In this document: piece after piece, positions 8,277-17,325 of the stretch | Numbering within the stretch: the stretch's first letter is position 1 | Layout of the letters: every line of letters begins with the position of its first letter | Assembly (NCBI GenBank): GCA_034926865.1 | Contig: JAYFQP010000006.1 | Coordinates: 1 to 64,000 of the forward strand | DNA length: 64,000 nucleotides | Source: RGIG1902 sp034926865 | GTDB taxonomy: Bacteria; Bacillota; Clostridia; Oscillospirales; Butyricicoccaceae | Reading direction: 5' to 3' | Notes under the pieces: generated by a model | Told to the model about the DNA's origin: nothing | Seen by the model: only the letters and a program-made list of their open reading frames with translations | Databases searched by the model: none | Translations under genes and position numbers: made by a program

Positions 8277-9970
8277 TACATCTTAAGGCCGCATTCGCCG
8301 GTGTAGCTCTCGGAAAGGGGAGGGTTGCCAGTGACGGCTTCATAAAGCCTGAAGCCACCTGCGAGATTATAGCAGTCGTAGCCAAGCTGTGAAAGCATGC
8401 GGCAGGCTATGTAGCTGCGCTGACCGCTGCGGCAGTTTATATAAAGCGGCTTGGATTTATCAAGCTCATCAAGGCGGCCGCGAAGCTCTTCAAGAGGGAT
8501 ATGGACCGCGCCGTCGATATGGCCCATGTCATACTCACGCTCTGTTCTGACGTCGAGCATTACTATGCTTCCATCGGTCGGAAGGGAAGCGATATCATGC
8601 CAGTGGTATTGCTTGACCCTGCCTGAAATCAGGTTTTCGATATTATAGCCAACCATGTTGACGGGGTCTTTTGCGGAAGAGTAGGGCGGAGCATAAGCAA
8701 GATCGAGATCTTCCAGCTCGCACGAGGTCATGCCTGCCATAATAGCTGTGGCAAAAACATCAATGCGTTTGTCTACGCCGTCAAAACCGACAATCTGGGC
8801 CCCAAGTATGCGGCCTTGGTCAGGCGTGAACAGAACCTTGACAGACATATTGGTTCCGCCGGGATAGTAGCCTGCATGAGAGGCCGAGTAAGTATAGGAT
8901 TTTTCATAGCTTATGCCAAGCGCTTTTGCCGCTTTTTCGTTCAGGCCGGTGGAAGCTGCGGTCATGTCAAATAGCTTGATGACCGATGACCCCATAGAGC
9001 CTTTGAATGAGCTGTCGAGTCCATAGATATTGTCGGCGGCGATTCTGCCCTGTTTATTGGCCGGTCCAGCCAGTGAAATAAGGGCATTTTGTTCTGAAAC
9101 ATAGTTTTTGATTATAACGGCGTCTCCTACTGCGTATATATCGTGAACCGATGTGCGCATATGGTCATCAACTATTATTCCGCCCCTTGCCCCTAACTGT
9201 ATTCCGGCGGCTTTTGCGAGCGCTGTATCAGGCGCTACGCCTACGCCCATAAGAACCATGTCGCATTTGACAGGAGCTGAGTCTTTTACCATAACGGTCA
9301 TTTTGCTGCCGTCAAAGTCAAAGCCCTGAACGGAGGAAGAAAGCATAAGCTTAAGCCCGCGGCTTCTTAGATATCCGTGTATCTCTTGCGCCATATCGAA
9401 GTCAAGGGGTGACATGACCTGGTCAAGCTGTTCGACTACAGTTACCTCAAGCCCAAGCTCCATAAGGTTTTCGGCCATTTCAAGGCCGATAAAGCCGCCG
9501 CCTACAACTACGGCGCTTTTTGGTGAACTTTCCTCTATAAAGTTCTTTATTTTAAACGTATCCTCAACTGTGCGCAGAGTAAATATATTTCCCTTATCGA
9601 TTCCAGGGATAGGGGGCATAACGGCTCTGGCGCCTGGCGAGAGAATAAGCTTATCATAGTTTTCGGTGTATTCTTTGCCGCTTTCAAGATCTTTAACAGT
9701 GACGGTCTTTGCGGATGGGTCAATGGCAGTAACTTCATTTTTGACACGGATATCAATATTGAAGCGAGCCTTAAAGGTTAAAGGAGTCTGAAGGGTCAGC
9801 TTCTTTTCTTCCGTTATAATGTCGCCGATATAGTATGGCAGGCCGCAGTTAGCGTATGAGACGTAACCGCTTCTTTCAAACACGATTATTTCTGCGTTTT
9901 CGTCGAGCCGCCTGAGTCTTGCGGCCGCCGTGGCTCCACCGGCGACGCCTCCTACAATCAATACTTTCAT
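8276..9970 (-). CDS. CoA-disulfide reductase-like FAD oxidoreductase with C-terminal rhodanese domain
   Basis: 564 aa. Residues 1-450 form a pyridine nucleotide-disulfide oxidoreductase: the FAD-binding G-G-V-A-G-G-A-T, the single active Cys42 in S-Y-A-N-C-G-L-P-Y, an NAD(P) G-G-G-F-I-G-L-E motif, and the FAD-closing Y-A-V-G-D-A. A rhodanese domain follows (about residues 465-550) with active Cys in N-C-R-S-G-Q-R-S. This is the CoADR-RHD fusion known from Bacillus and anaerobes, which reduces CoA disulfide/persulfide or polysulfide. The GAAGGAG ribosome binding site lies just before ATG 9970. It is the first gene of a two-gene operon. Confidence 0.92.
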   Translation of the reverse strand: MKVLIVGGVAGGATAAARLRRLDENAEIIVFERSGYVSYANCGLPYYIGDIITEEKKLTLQTPLTFKARFNIDIRVKNEVTAIDPSAKTVTVKDLESGKEYTENYDKLILSPGARAVMPPIPGIDKGNIFTLRTVEDTFKIKNFIEESSPKSAVVVGGGFIGLEMAENLMELGLEVTVVEQLDQVMSPLDFDMAQEIHGYLRSRGLKLMLSSSVQGFDFDGSKMTVMVKDSAPVKCDMVLMGVGVAPDTALAKAAGIQLGARGGIIVDDHMRTSVHDIYAVGDAVIIKNYVSEQNALISLAGPANKQGRIAADNIYGLDSSFKGSMGSSVIKLFDMTAASTGLNEKAAKALGISYEKSYTYSASHAGYYPGGTNMSVKVLFTPDQGRILGAQIVGFDGVDKRIDVFATAIMAGMTSCELEDLDLAYAPPYSSAKDPVNMVGYNIENLISGRVKQYHWHDIASLPTDGSIVMLDVRTEREYDMGHIDGAVHIPLEELRGRLDELDKSKPLYINCRSGQRSYIACRMLSQLGYDCYNLAGGFRLYEAVTGNPPLSESYTGECGLKM

Positions 9971-10043
9971 TATGAGCTCCTTCTAGATGATTTCCTGTCA
10001 TCATGAGACAAAATCACAGGGAAATTAATTTGTAATTATTTTT

Positions 10044-10072
10044 ATATTACTATAGAATGAGTGGGTTTTCAA
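10044..10072 (-). promoter_or_regulatory. Promoter of the CoADR-rhodanese/pepE operon
   Basis: On the minus strand, TTGAAA (10072-10067) and TAATAT (10049-10044) are separated by 17 bp. The start codon is about 75 bases downstream. Confidence 0.6.
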
Positions 10073-10095
10073 CAGTTTAAAAGTAAACCGGATGT

Positions 10096-10127
10096 AAATA
10101 GCCGGCGCCATAAAGCGCCGGCTATTT
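10096..10127 (-). terminator. Hairpin downstream of the FAD dehydrogenase gene
   Basis: A 13-bp perfect GC-rich stem (10096-10108 with 10115-10127), loop 6 nt, 17 bases after the stop codon of the minus-strand gene. The T-tract is weak. Confidence 0.7.
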
Positions 10128-10143
10128 GAACCGCCTTGGAATA

Positions 10144-11553
10144 CTATTTGTTTTCAAGCTGTGAGAGCTCTCTTGCCATAAGAACTCCCATTATAGAGGC
10201 CATCATAAGGCCTCTTGTCCAACCGCTTGAATCGCCGAGGCAGTAAAGACCTTCGATATTTGTGCGAAGATGCTGATCCATCTTGACCTTGTTGCTGTAA
10301 AACTTTAGCTCGGGGGAATAGAGCAGGGTTTCTACCGACGCGAACCCAGGTACTACATGCTCTACAGATTGTATAAAGTTTATGATATTGACCATGGCGC
10401 GGTATGGCATGGCCGAGGTGATATCCCCTGCCACGGCATCTGGAAGGGTGGGCTTGACATTTGAGCGGGCAAGCTCCTGGGCCCATGTGCGCTTGCCGTC
10501 AAGTATATCTCCGTAGCGCTGAACGAGTATATGCCCAGCCCCAAGCATATTTGTCAGTTCGCCTACCTTTTGGGCGTATTCTATAGGCTGGTTGAAAGGC
10601 TCTGTAAAATTATGAGAGCAAAGGATTGATAGGTTGGTGTTCTGAGATTTTTTTTCTTTATAAGAGTGCCCGTTGACAACGGCAAGGTCATTGTCGTAAT
10701 TCTCCTGGCTGACGAAACCTCCGGGGTTTTGGCAGAAGGTACGTACCTTGTTCTTAAATGGCTTGGGATAGCCAATAAGCTTGGATTCATACAGTACGTT
10801 GTTGACATCTTCCATGATTTCGTTTCTGACCTCAACTCTGACGCCGATATCTACCGTGCCCGGCCCATGCATTATATCGTGCTTATTGCAAAGATCACTG
10901 AGCCAGTCGGCTCCCCTGCGCCCCGAAGCGATAACAATATGATCCGCCTCGATTTCAAGGATATCGCCGCTTGATGCCTTTTGGCATATTACTCCCTCAC
11001 AGCGGCAGTTTTTCATTATCAGGTCTGTGCAGTTGTATCCGAAGATAAGCTCGACACCATTGTTTTCAAGGTAATTTTGTATAGCTAAATATATCTCCTG
11101 AGCCTTCTCGGTTCCCAGATGTCGTATGGGGCAGTCAACTAGCTTTAAACCAGCCTGAATAGCCCTTTTGCGGATATCCTTTATCTTATCCTTGTTACCA
11201 AGGCCCTCTACCTTATCATCGGCACCGAACTCAAGATAGATGCCGTCGGCATATGAGATAAGCTCTTCAGCCTTCTCAAAGCCGATGAGCTCAGGAAGGT
11301 CTCCACCTACCTCGGGGCTGAGGGAGAGCTTGCCGTCTGAAAATGCACCCGCCCCTGAAAAGCCTGTGGTAATATGGCAGTAGGGTTTGCAGTTCATGCA
11401 TTTACCGGTAATTTCCTTAGGGCAGCGGCGCTTTTGCACCGGCATTCCTTTTTCTACTATCGTTATTTTCATCCTGCTGCCTGATCTCAAAAGTTCCAGC
11501 GCGGTAAAGATACCTGCTGGGCCGGCGCCGATGATCACGATATCACGCTTCAT
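10144..11553 (-). CDS. NAD(P)/FAD-dependent dehydrogenase (COG2509-like)
   Basis: 469 aa. It starts with the Rossmann FAD motif I-V-I-I-G-A-G-P-A-G-I-F (residues 4-15) and ends with Y-C-L-G-D-S-S-G-W-T-R-G, the FAD-contacting segment of this uncharacterised dehydrogenase family. A Cys-rich insertion after the first helix (R-C-P-K...K-C-M-N-C-K-P-Y-C) is characteristic and may bind metal or be redox-active. Electron partner and substrate are unknown. AAGGAGG just upstream of ATG 11553 shows that the longer frame to 11670 is not used. It is monocistronic with its own promoter. Confidence 0.87.
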   Translation of the reverse strand: MKRDIVIIGAGPAGIFTALELLRSGSRMKITIVEKGMPVQKRRCPKEITGKCMNCKPYCHITTGFSGAGAFSDGKLSLSPEVGGDLPELIGFEKAEELISYADGIYLEFGADDKVEGLGNKDKIKDIRKRAIQAGLKLVDCPIRHLGTEKAQEIYLAIQNYLENNGVELIFGYNCTDLIMKNCRCEGVICQKASSGDILEIEADHIVIASGRRGADWLSDLCNKHDIMHGPGTVDIGVRVEVRNEIMEDVNNVLYESKLIGYPKPFKNKVRTFCQNPGGFVSQENYDNDLAVVNGHSYKEKKSQNTNLSILCSHNFTEPFNQPIEYAQKVGELTNMLGAGHILVQRYGDILDGKRTWAQELARSNVKPTLPDAVAGDITSAMPYRAMVNIINFIQSVEHVVPGFASVETLLYSPELKFYSNKVKMDQHLRTNIEGLYCLGDSSGWTRGLMMASIMGVLMARELSQLENK

Positions 11554-11658
11554 ATTTTTCCTCCTTAAAAAGACCGCAGCCGGTGCATATGCCCCCCCGG
11601 CGGCCTGACAGATACGTTTGGCTTTTGTAAAAGATTTATTATTCAGTGCCAAACAGGC

Positions 11659-11688
11659 ATTATATAGCATTCACGACTAAATAGTCAA
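11659..11688 (-). promoter_or_regulatory. Promoter of the FAD dehydrogenase gene
   Basis: Minus-strand TTGACT (11688-11683) and TATAAT (11664-11659), 18-bp spacer, about 105 bases before the start codon. Confidence 0.7.
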
Positions 11689-11719
11689 TGGGCAATACAA
11701 CAATAGAGTCCAGCGTGCA

Positions 11720-12211
11720 TTACAAATTATGACCCATTTTAGGCATATTAGCCTTAGCGGTGAAATCCATTATAGTAATTTTTACAACCGCTATCTTGTC
11801 AAGATCCATCTTGTAGACATATCCGGTCTTGCCGGCCTGTCGCTCCATGATTCGTTCAAGTGCAGCCAGCTTTTCTTCGTGATCTTTAAGAATCTCAGCA
11901 TTTCCAGCTCCCATGACAGAGGCAAAGTGATAACCATATACACAGGCTTCCTCACCCTCGCCATAAATGCCATGCTCAGAGGCTATTTCACAAAATACCG
12001 AGGAATTTTTCGCCAGAACATTTATCTTTCGCCCGGAGAGAGCTGAGTGGAAGTAGAGCTTCAGGCAGTTTTCTTCAAGCTCATAGCCGTAATTCAGAGG
12101 GAGAACATATGGCCGCCCGTCTTCTGTCATACCCATATGCATGACCTTGGCGCTTTCAAGTATGGCCTTTATGTCATTAAGATCGGTAACTTGTCTGTCT
12201 GTTCTTCTCAT
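11720..12211 (-). CDS. Pyridoxamine 5'-phosphate oxidase-fold (NimA-like) protein
   Basis: 163 aa. The opening M-R-R-T-D-R-Q-V, then M-G-M-T-E-D-G-R-P-Y-V-L-P-L-N-Y-G-Y, is the hallmark of the Pyridox_ox_2/NimA-like split-barrel flavin-binding family. Y-F-H-S-A-L-S-G-R-K and the S-V-M-G-A-G-N-A-E strand are also typical. Members bind FMN or haem and reduce small molecules; some relatives reduce nitroimidazoles, but the substrate here is not known. ATG 12211 has AAGGAG upstream and overlaps the end of the DUF1576 gene by 4 bases. It is the last gene of the exporter operon. Confidence 0.86.
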   Translation of the reverse strand: MRRTDRQVTDLNDIKAILESAKVMHMGMTEDGRPYVLPLNYGYELEENCLKLYFHSALSGRKINVLAKNSSVFCEIASEHGIYGEGEEACVYGYHFASVMGAGNAEILKDHEEKLAALERIMERQAGKTGYVYKMDLDKIAVVKITIMDFTAKANMPKMGHNL

Positions 12212-13539
12212 TTTTTTATCTCCTTATCATTGATAAGCTCCATTGCCGATATTTCAAGGGCGGCAGGAGAACCTGGTGATGGCTCAGCAAATCGGTTGCG
12301 CCTGAAAAATCTCACAAACAGCGGATATACCACAATAGAAACTATTCCTCCGGCAAAGCCATTGTTATAAAGGTTGACTCCTGAATATGCGATTCCGGCA
12401 TGAAGCACCACCGAAGAGTGTATAAAACCGGCAATGATACCGGCGATGGGCCCAAAAGAGCCGCTTATTGGGGCGAGCGTTGTGCCAAAAAGAGCGGCAA
12501 GCTGGGCAAAAGGCGCGTTTGGGGCCCACTGCTTTGTTAGGCCTCCGAGGGCTACGCCAATCATTATGGGTAGGATATTGAGTATATGCTTGCCTTTGGC
12601 TGAAAAGCCGATGATTGTAAGTATTCCGCCGATGGTGGGGCCGTTAAGGTCACCGTTTATAAAAAGTATATAGAGGGTAGCGATTATGCCGTTTACGCCC
12701 ATATTTATTAAGACGGCACCAATGCCGTCCAGCCATGTAAAATCCTCATGGGCAAGGCCGGGTCGCTTTAATAGTAAAAAATAATTCTTTACGGCCTGGT
12801 TGCCGCCATTATGTATGCCCATGAAGATAAGGAACAGGCAGAAAAAAACCAAAATAGAGGCTATAGGCATATTGTACCCCGTTGTCCAGATGGTAACCGG
12901 ATTAAACTGATAGCCGTAGGATTTTAGAATGGGAACGATCACAAGACATAGAAGCCCTACCGAAAATCCACTTGTATAAAGTGTCATCCCATTGAGCAGA
13001 TGTGCGGCATATGGCCCCAGCATGGGTATTACGAATCCCACAAGAATGCCGCAGGCCAGCGATAAAAGCATTGTAGTCGGCCTGAACTCGCCGCCATAGA
13101 AGAAAAGGTGGCTTATGAGCGGAGAAATCGAGGTGGAAAAGAGGCTTAGCATAAGGTATCTGGAAAAATGCTGACGGGTAACACGGCAGTAAAGCCATGT
13201 GCCTAAGAATATGAACCACATGTTAAAGACGCTTTTCCCGAAAAAGGAGAAGCCTGACATCAGGCCTATCGTGAGTATGCCCGTGCCGTCAAGCGGAATC
13301 TTACAAATATACATAAGAAATACCGATATAAGCGTGACGGCAGACACATTCATTAGAGCGGCGCCAAAACCAGCCAGCGCAAAATAGTCGGTTATAAGCA
13401 GATTATCGGCGAGCATGATTTTCAGAAAGCCCCGAACAATGCCTGCGGGGCTTTCCAATATGAGAGCTAACAGACCGGGGAGCATTCCATAGGCGAAGGC
13501 CCATTTATAATGGCTTGCTGAGCGGCTATTATTTTCCAA
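12208..13539 (-). CDS. DUF1576 polytopic membrane protein
   Basis: 443 aa, with about ten or more hydrophobic segments and almost no large soluble domain. Features that fit DUF1576: the internally repeated hydrophobic pattern, the central G-I-H-N-G-G-N-Q segment and the Gly-rich S-G-S-F-G-P-I-A-G-I-I-A-G-F stretch near residue 365. No function is established for this family; transport is likely from the topology. It starts at TTG 13539, chosen by a strong GGAGG eight bases upstream. The start overlaps the ABC exporter gene by 11 bases and the end overlaps the NimA-like gene by 4, so the genes are translationally coupled. Confidence 0.78.
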   Translation of the reverse strand: MENNSRSASHYKWAFAYGMLPGLLALILESPAGIVRGFLKIMLADNLLITDYFALAGFGAALMNVSAVTLISVFLMYICKIPLDGTGILTIGLMSGFSFFGKSVFNMWFIFLGTWLYCRVTRQHFSRYLMLSLFSTSISPLISHLFFYGGEFRPTTMLLSLACGILVGFVIPMLGPYAAHLLNGMTLYTSGFSVGLLCLVIVPILKSYGYQFNPVTIWTTGYNMPIASILVFFCLFLIFMGIHNGGNQAVKNYFLLLKRPGLAHEDFTWLDGIGAVLINMGVNGIIATLYILFINGDLNGPTIGGILTIIGFSAKGKHILNILPIMIGVALGGLTKQWAPNAPFAQLAALFGTTLAPISGSFGPIAGIIAGFIHSSVVLHAGIAYSGVNLYNNGFAGGIVSIVVYPLFVRFFRRNRFAEPSPGSPAALEISAMELINDKEIKK

Positions 13540-15364
13540 TAACGTTACCTCCGGGGAGTGAGTTTTTTTCCTTTATTTCCATAGCTTTATAAAGCCCTGC
13601 GTATTTGCCGCCAAGGCTCATAAGGCTTTCATGGCTTCCTCTTTCGATAATCTTTCCGTCTTCAACAACAAGGATTATGTCAGCATGACGGATCGTAGAC
13701 AGCCTGTGAGCAATTATAAAAGAAGTTCTTCCCTTAAGTATATTCCATATAGCGTTTTGTATCAACAATTCTGTTTCTGTATCAATAGATGATGTAGCCT
13801 CATCGAGTATGAAAAGCGGGGGATCAGCCAGGATAGCCCTTGCAAAGGATATGAGCTGTTTTTCCCCGGTAGACAGGCGGTCACCGCCCTCTCCTACATC
13901 AGTATCATAGCCCTTTTCAAGCTTTCGCGCTACAATGTCGGCGGAGACCATTTCTGCGGCTTTTGTTATTTCTTCGTCAGTAGCGTCAAGCTTTCCGTAA
14001 CGGATGTTGTCGGCAATCGTGCCTGAAAAAAGATGAGGGCTTTGAAGCACATATCCAAGAGAGGATCTAAGCCATAGCTGGCTGCGCTGACGGTAATCGG
14101 TTCCATCTATCAATATCTGGCCATTGGTCGGCTCATAGAAGCGGCAGACAAGGTTGACGAGGGTGCTTTTCCCCGCACCGGTCTCTCCTACAATGGCCAC
14201 CCGCGTTCCCGCTGGTATATCAAGAGAAAAGTCTTCAAGGATATAATCATCGCCGTCAGGGTATTTAAACCAGACATTTTTGAACTCTACATGGCCCTTG
14301 ATTGGCTCCCAGTTTTCCGTTTTAGGGACGATAGAATCACCGTATTTCTGAGTTATCTCTGGGCTGTCGGTTATAAGGCATGGCTGGTCAAGCAGCGCAC
14401 ATACTCTTTCGATGTTGACCTGAGCGGAGATTATTTCTCCAAGGACTCTGGCCATCTGCCTTATGGGATCAAGAAGCCCTAGAGAATAGCTTATGAAGAG
14501 AGAAAGTGTTCCGAACTTTACTGTGCCGTTCATAACCATATATCCGCCATTGATGAGAACGAGAGCCACTGCCGAGGAACTGAAGAAGGTGACTATGGGG
14601 ATAAAAATAGCGCTTAAGCGTGATGCCCTGAAATTTGCCCTGTACATCTCGGATGTAAGTACCGAGAACTCATCTGAGATTCGATCTTCTATGACGAGGG
14701 TTTTTGAGGTTTTTGCCCCGGTTATGCCCTCATTGTAAGCTCCGGTCAGTTTGGAATTGACACTTCGCACCTGCCTGTTGGCATCCAGTATCTTGCCCTG
14801 AAAGAAAAAAGTGGCAAGGGCAATAGGAGGCACTACGGCGAGAACTATAAGGGCCAGACGGGCGTTTACTGTGAACATTGATATAAAGGCGATGGTTATA
14901 TAGCCCAGAGACCAGAAAATGTCTTCAAAGGACCAGGCTATCAGCCCGGATATTCTGCTGGTGTCGCTCATGACTCTTGCCAGTATGTATCCTACAGGGG
15001 TGGTGCTGTAGTAGGAAAGAGAAAGGTTCTGAAGATGCTCAAAGCATTTGCGCCGGAGATCTGCCAAAAGGCCCATCTCTATAACCATGGATAGTCTCGT
15101 AAATATAACGACAATCAGTGAAGAGATGGCTATTACGCCTAAATATGATAAAATGAATGGCTTAATGCCATCGATGCTCCGAGGAACTATGAAGTTGTCG
15201 ACGGCGTAGCTGAGAAAGCGGGGAATAGCTACGTCGATAGCGGCCATTATTGTAAAAAGCGAGAAAACAACGGCAAGCTTTTTGAAATACGGCCGCACGT
15301 ATGGCAGCAGCTTTGCCCATACCTTTGGCTTGAATCCCTTTGAATAAGTTATATTTTCGTCCAT
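13529..15364 (-). CDS. ABC exporter half-transporter, catalytic-site subunit
   Basis: 611 aa with the usual exporter layout: six membrane helices in about the first 320 residues, then an ATPase domain. Walker A is G-E-T-G-A-G-K-S-T and Walker B is F-I-L-D-E-A-T-S with the catalytic Glu. The ABC signature is altered to L-S-T-G-E-K-Q. The partner gene has the mirror-image defects, so the two form a heterodimeric exporter with one strong and one degenerate ATP site, like TM287/288 or BmrCD. A GGAGG precedes ATG 15364. It overlaps both neighbours (16 and 11 bases). The cargo is unknown. Confidence 0.92.
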   Translation of the reverse strand: MDENITYSKGFKPKVWAKLLPYVRPYFKKLAVVFSLFTIMAAIDVAIPRFLSYAVDNFIVPRSIDGIKPFILSYLGVIAISSLIVVIFTRLSMVIEMGLLADLRRKCFEHLQNLSLSYYSTTPVGYILARVMSDTSRISGLIAWSFEDIFWSLGYITIAFISMFTVNARLALIVLAVVPPIALATFFFQGKILDANRQVRSVNSKLTGAYNEGITGAKTSKTLVIEDRISDEFSVLTSEMYRANFRASRLSAIFIPIVTFFSSSAVALVLINGGYMVMNGTVKFGTLSLFISYSLGLLDPIRQMARVLGEIISAQVNIERVCALLDQPCLITDSPEITQKYGDSIVPKTENWEPIKGHVEFKNVWFKYPDGDDYILEDFSLDIPAGTRVAIVGETGAGKSTLVNLVCRFYEPTNGQILIDGTDYRQRSQLWLRSSLGYVLQSPHLFSGTIADNIRYGKLDATDEEITKAAEMVSADIVARKLEKGYDTDVGEGGDRLSTGEKQLISFARAILADPPLFILDEATSSIDTETELLIQNAIWNILKGRTSFIIAHRLSTIRHADIILVVEDGKIIERGSHESLMSLGGKYAGLYKAMEIKEKNSLPGGNVIGK

Positions 15365-17184
15365 GTGTCCTCCTCTGGGCCTTTGCCTGCCGCGGCGCTT
15401 TGTATATCATAGGTGCGCCTGTACGTTCCCTCATTAGCCATAAGTTCGTTATGGCTGCCCACTTCGGCTACTTTTCCATTTTCCAGAACCATTATACAGT
15501 CGGAGTCCATAAGCGTGTTTATGCGGTGGGATATGAGTACCACTGTGGCTTTACCTGTATTTTCCTTAAGGGCAGCACGTATCTTGGCATCTGTTTCGAG
15601 GTCGACAGCCGAGAGGGAATCATCAAACACCATGATAGGGCAGTCGCACATCAGTGTTCTGGCAATGGCGACTCGCTGTTTCTGTCCGCCGGAAAGGGTG
15701 ACGCCTCTTTCACCGACTATGGTATCATAGCCTTTTGAAAAGCCTGTTATGTCTTCGTCGATATCGGCTGATCCCGCTGTGTTCCGTATATCTTCCATTG
15801 AAGCAAAGGGCCGGGCGATAGAAATATTGTCGGCTATTGTCTTTGAAAACAGGAAGGGCTCCTGTAAAACTATGCCCACATTTTTGCGAAGGTGGCTTCT
15901 CTTTATATTGCGTGTATCAATTCCGTCTATTTTTATTGTTCCGCTATCCTGCGGCAGGTCATATAGCCTGTCGATAAGATATGAAATAGTGCTCTTGCCG
16001 GAGCCCGTGTTGCCAAGGATTCCGAAGGTCGTCCCCGCAGGTATGTCAAAGCTTACATTCTTAAGCACGTCGGCCCCGTCATAGGCAAAGGTGACGTTTT
16101 CAAAGGAGATATCTCCTTTTATTTGGGGCGCTATATCGCTGGGGGAATCCTTTTCTTCGTCAGCCGCCAGTATTTCGGCAAGACGCTCGGCCGATACCCT
16201 CATTTTGCTCAGGTCTGAGAGTATGCGCCCAAGCCTTCTCAAAGGGAAGGCAAGGGTCTGGTTGTATGAGACAAAAACAAGAAATTCCCCAAGGGTCAAT
16301 CTGCCGAGATAGGCGAAATAGGCACCTGCTACTATAATAGTAAGAACCTGAGCCCCGGTTACAAGGTCTCCCAGACCCCAATAGGCACCGAGGGTGTAGC
16401 CCATATTGACCCAAAGATCGTGAAAGGTTTTATTTCCCCGCTCAAACTTCTGAAGCTCATAACGCTCCCTGCCGAAGGCCCTTACAACCCTGACACCGGT
16501 GAGATTTTCCTGAACGGTTACCATCAGCTCGCCTTCAGCCTCATCAGCCTTTCTGAACTGTTTTGATATTTTTGAGAAAAATATTCCCGAGTAAAGAGCG
16601 ATAATGGGGATGAAGATAAGGGCGATAAGGGTCAGCTTCATGTTCATTGTTGCCATGAGATATATCGCTGTAGTGACAAGAATGAGTATCCTGACAGCCT
16701 CCAAAAGCTGATTGGAGATAAAGTTGCGTATAACATCCATGTCAGAGGTACAGCGTTGGATTATATCGCCCGTCTGGTGACTTGTGTGCCAGCTGAACGG
16801 GAGGTGCTGAATATGACGGAATATCGCATCCCGGAGGCGTTTAAGATAAAGCTCGGTGCAATGCGACATGAAAAGCCTTGAGACAAGGCTGCCCAAGCCC
16901 TCTACGATTGTGCATAACAGCACACCGAGAGCGCATATGTAAAGGTTTGCACGAAGGGTGTCCCGCCCGCCGAGAAACTGCAATAGGGATATAAGAAAAT
17001 CGGGGAGGGCGAAAGGCTCTTCTCCGATTACAGAATCGACCGTTATTCTTATTACCTGAGGGGCCAGAAACCCAAACAGGATGCAGATAAACGTAGTTAT
17101 CAAAGCGAGTATGAAAAACCGCTTTATTCCTTTGGTGTAGATCCAGAAATACTGGAAAACTCCTTTTTTTGACGTGTAATTCAT
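15349..17184 (-). CDS. ABC exporter half-transporter, degenerate-site subunit
   Basis: 611 aa: six transmembrane helices, then an ATPase domain with Walker A G-N-T-G-S-G-K-S-T, intact signature L-S-G-G-Q-K-Q-R, and Walker B M-V-F-D-D-S-L-S. In Walker B an Asp replaces the catalytic Glu. This pairs with the altered signature of the other subunit to make one non-hydrolysing site. It is the first gene of the operon. The frame is open from an ATG at 17202 that lacks a ribosome binding site; ATG 17184 follows TTGGAGG (short spacing) and is preferred. The promoter lies upstream, divergent from the M14 peptidase. Confidence 0.92.
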   Translation of the reverse strand: MNYTSKKGVFQYFWIYTKGIKRFFILALITTFICILFGFLAPQVIRITVDSVIGEEPFALPDFLISLLQFLGGRDTLRANLYICALGVLLCTIVEGLGSLVSRLFMSHCTELYLKRLRDAIFRHIQHLPFSWHTSHQTGDIIQRCTSDMDVIRNFISNQLLEAVRILILVTTAIYLMATMNMKLTLIALIFIPIIALYSGIFFSKISKQFRKADEAEGELMVTVQENLTGVRVVRAFGRERYELQKFERGNKTFHDLWVNMGYTLGAYWGLGDLVTGAQVLTIIVAGAYFAYLGRLTLGEFLVFVSYNQTLAFPLRRLGRILSDLSKMRVSAERLAEILAADEEKDSPSDIAPQIKGDISFENVTFAYDGADVLKNVSFDIPAGTTFGILGNTGSGKSTISYLIDRLYDLPQDSGTIKIDGIDTRNIKRSHLRKNVGIVLQEPFLFSKTIADNISIARPFASMEDIRNTAGSADIDEDITGFSKGYDTIVGERGVTLSGGQKQRVAIARTLMCDCPIMVFDDSLSAVDLETDAKIRAALKENTGKATVVLISHRINTLMDSDCIMVLENGKVAEVGSHNELMANEGTYRRTYDIQSAAAGKGPEEDTWTKI

Positions 17185-17218
17185 AAAACCTCCAACTGCC
17201 ATTAAGGCCCATATTATT

Positions 17219-17247
17219 AATATAACCTTTGACTAATAAAATGTCAA
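17219..17247 (-). promoter_or_regulatory. Promoter of the ABC exporter operon
   Basis: Minus-strand TTGACA (17247-17242) and TATATT (17224-17219) with a 17-bp spacer. Confidence 0.75.
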
Positions 17248-17257
17248 ATCTGTTGCC

Positions 17258-17286
17258 TTGACTTATGTATTTTAGCATGCTAAAAT
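17258..17286 (+). promoter_or_regulatory. Promoter of the M14 peptidase gene, with operator palindrome
   Basis: TTGACT (17258-17263), 17-bp spacer, TAAAAT (17281-17286). An 18-bp perfect palindrome centred on gcatgc (17269-17286) covers half the spacer and the whole -10 box, as expected for a repressor site. It sits between the two divergent promoters. Confidence 0.72.
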
Positions 17287-17325
17287 CAAAAATGAACAAG
17301 TATTCATAAAAAGGGAGGGTCAATT

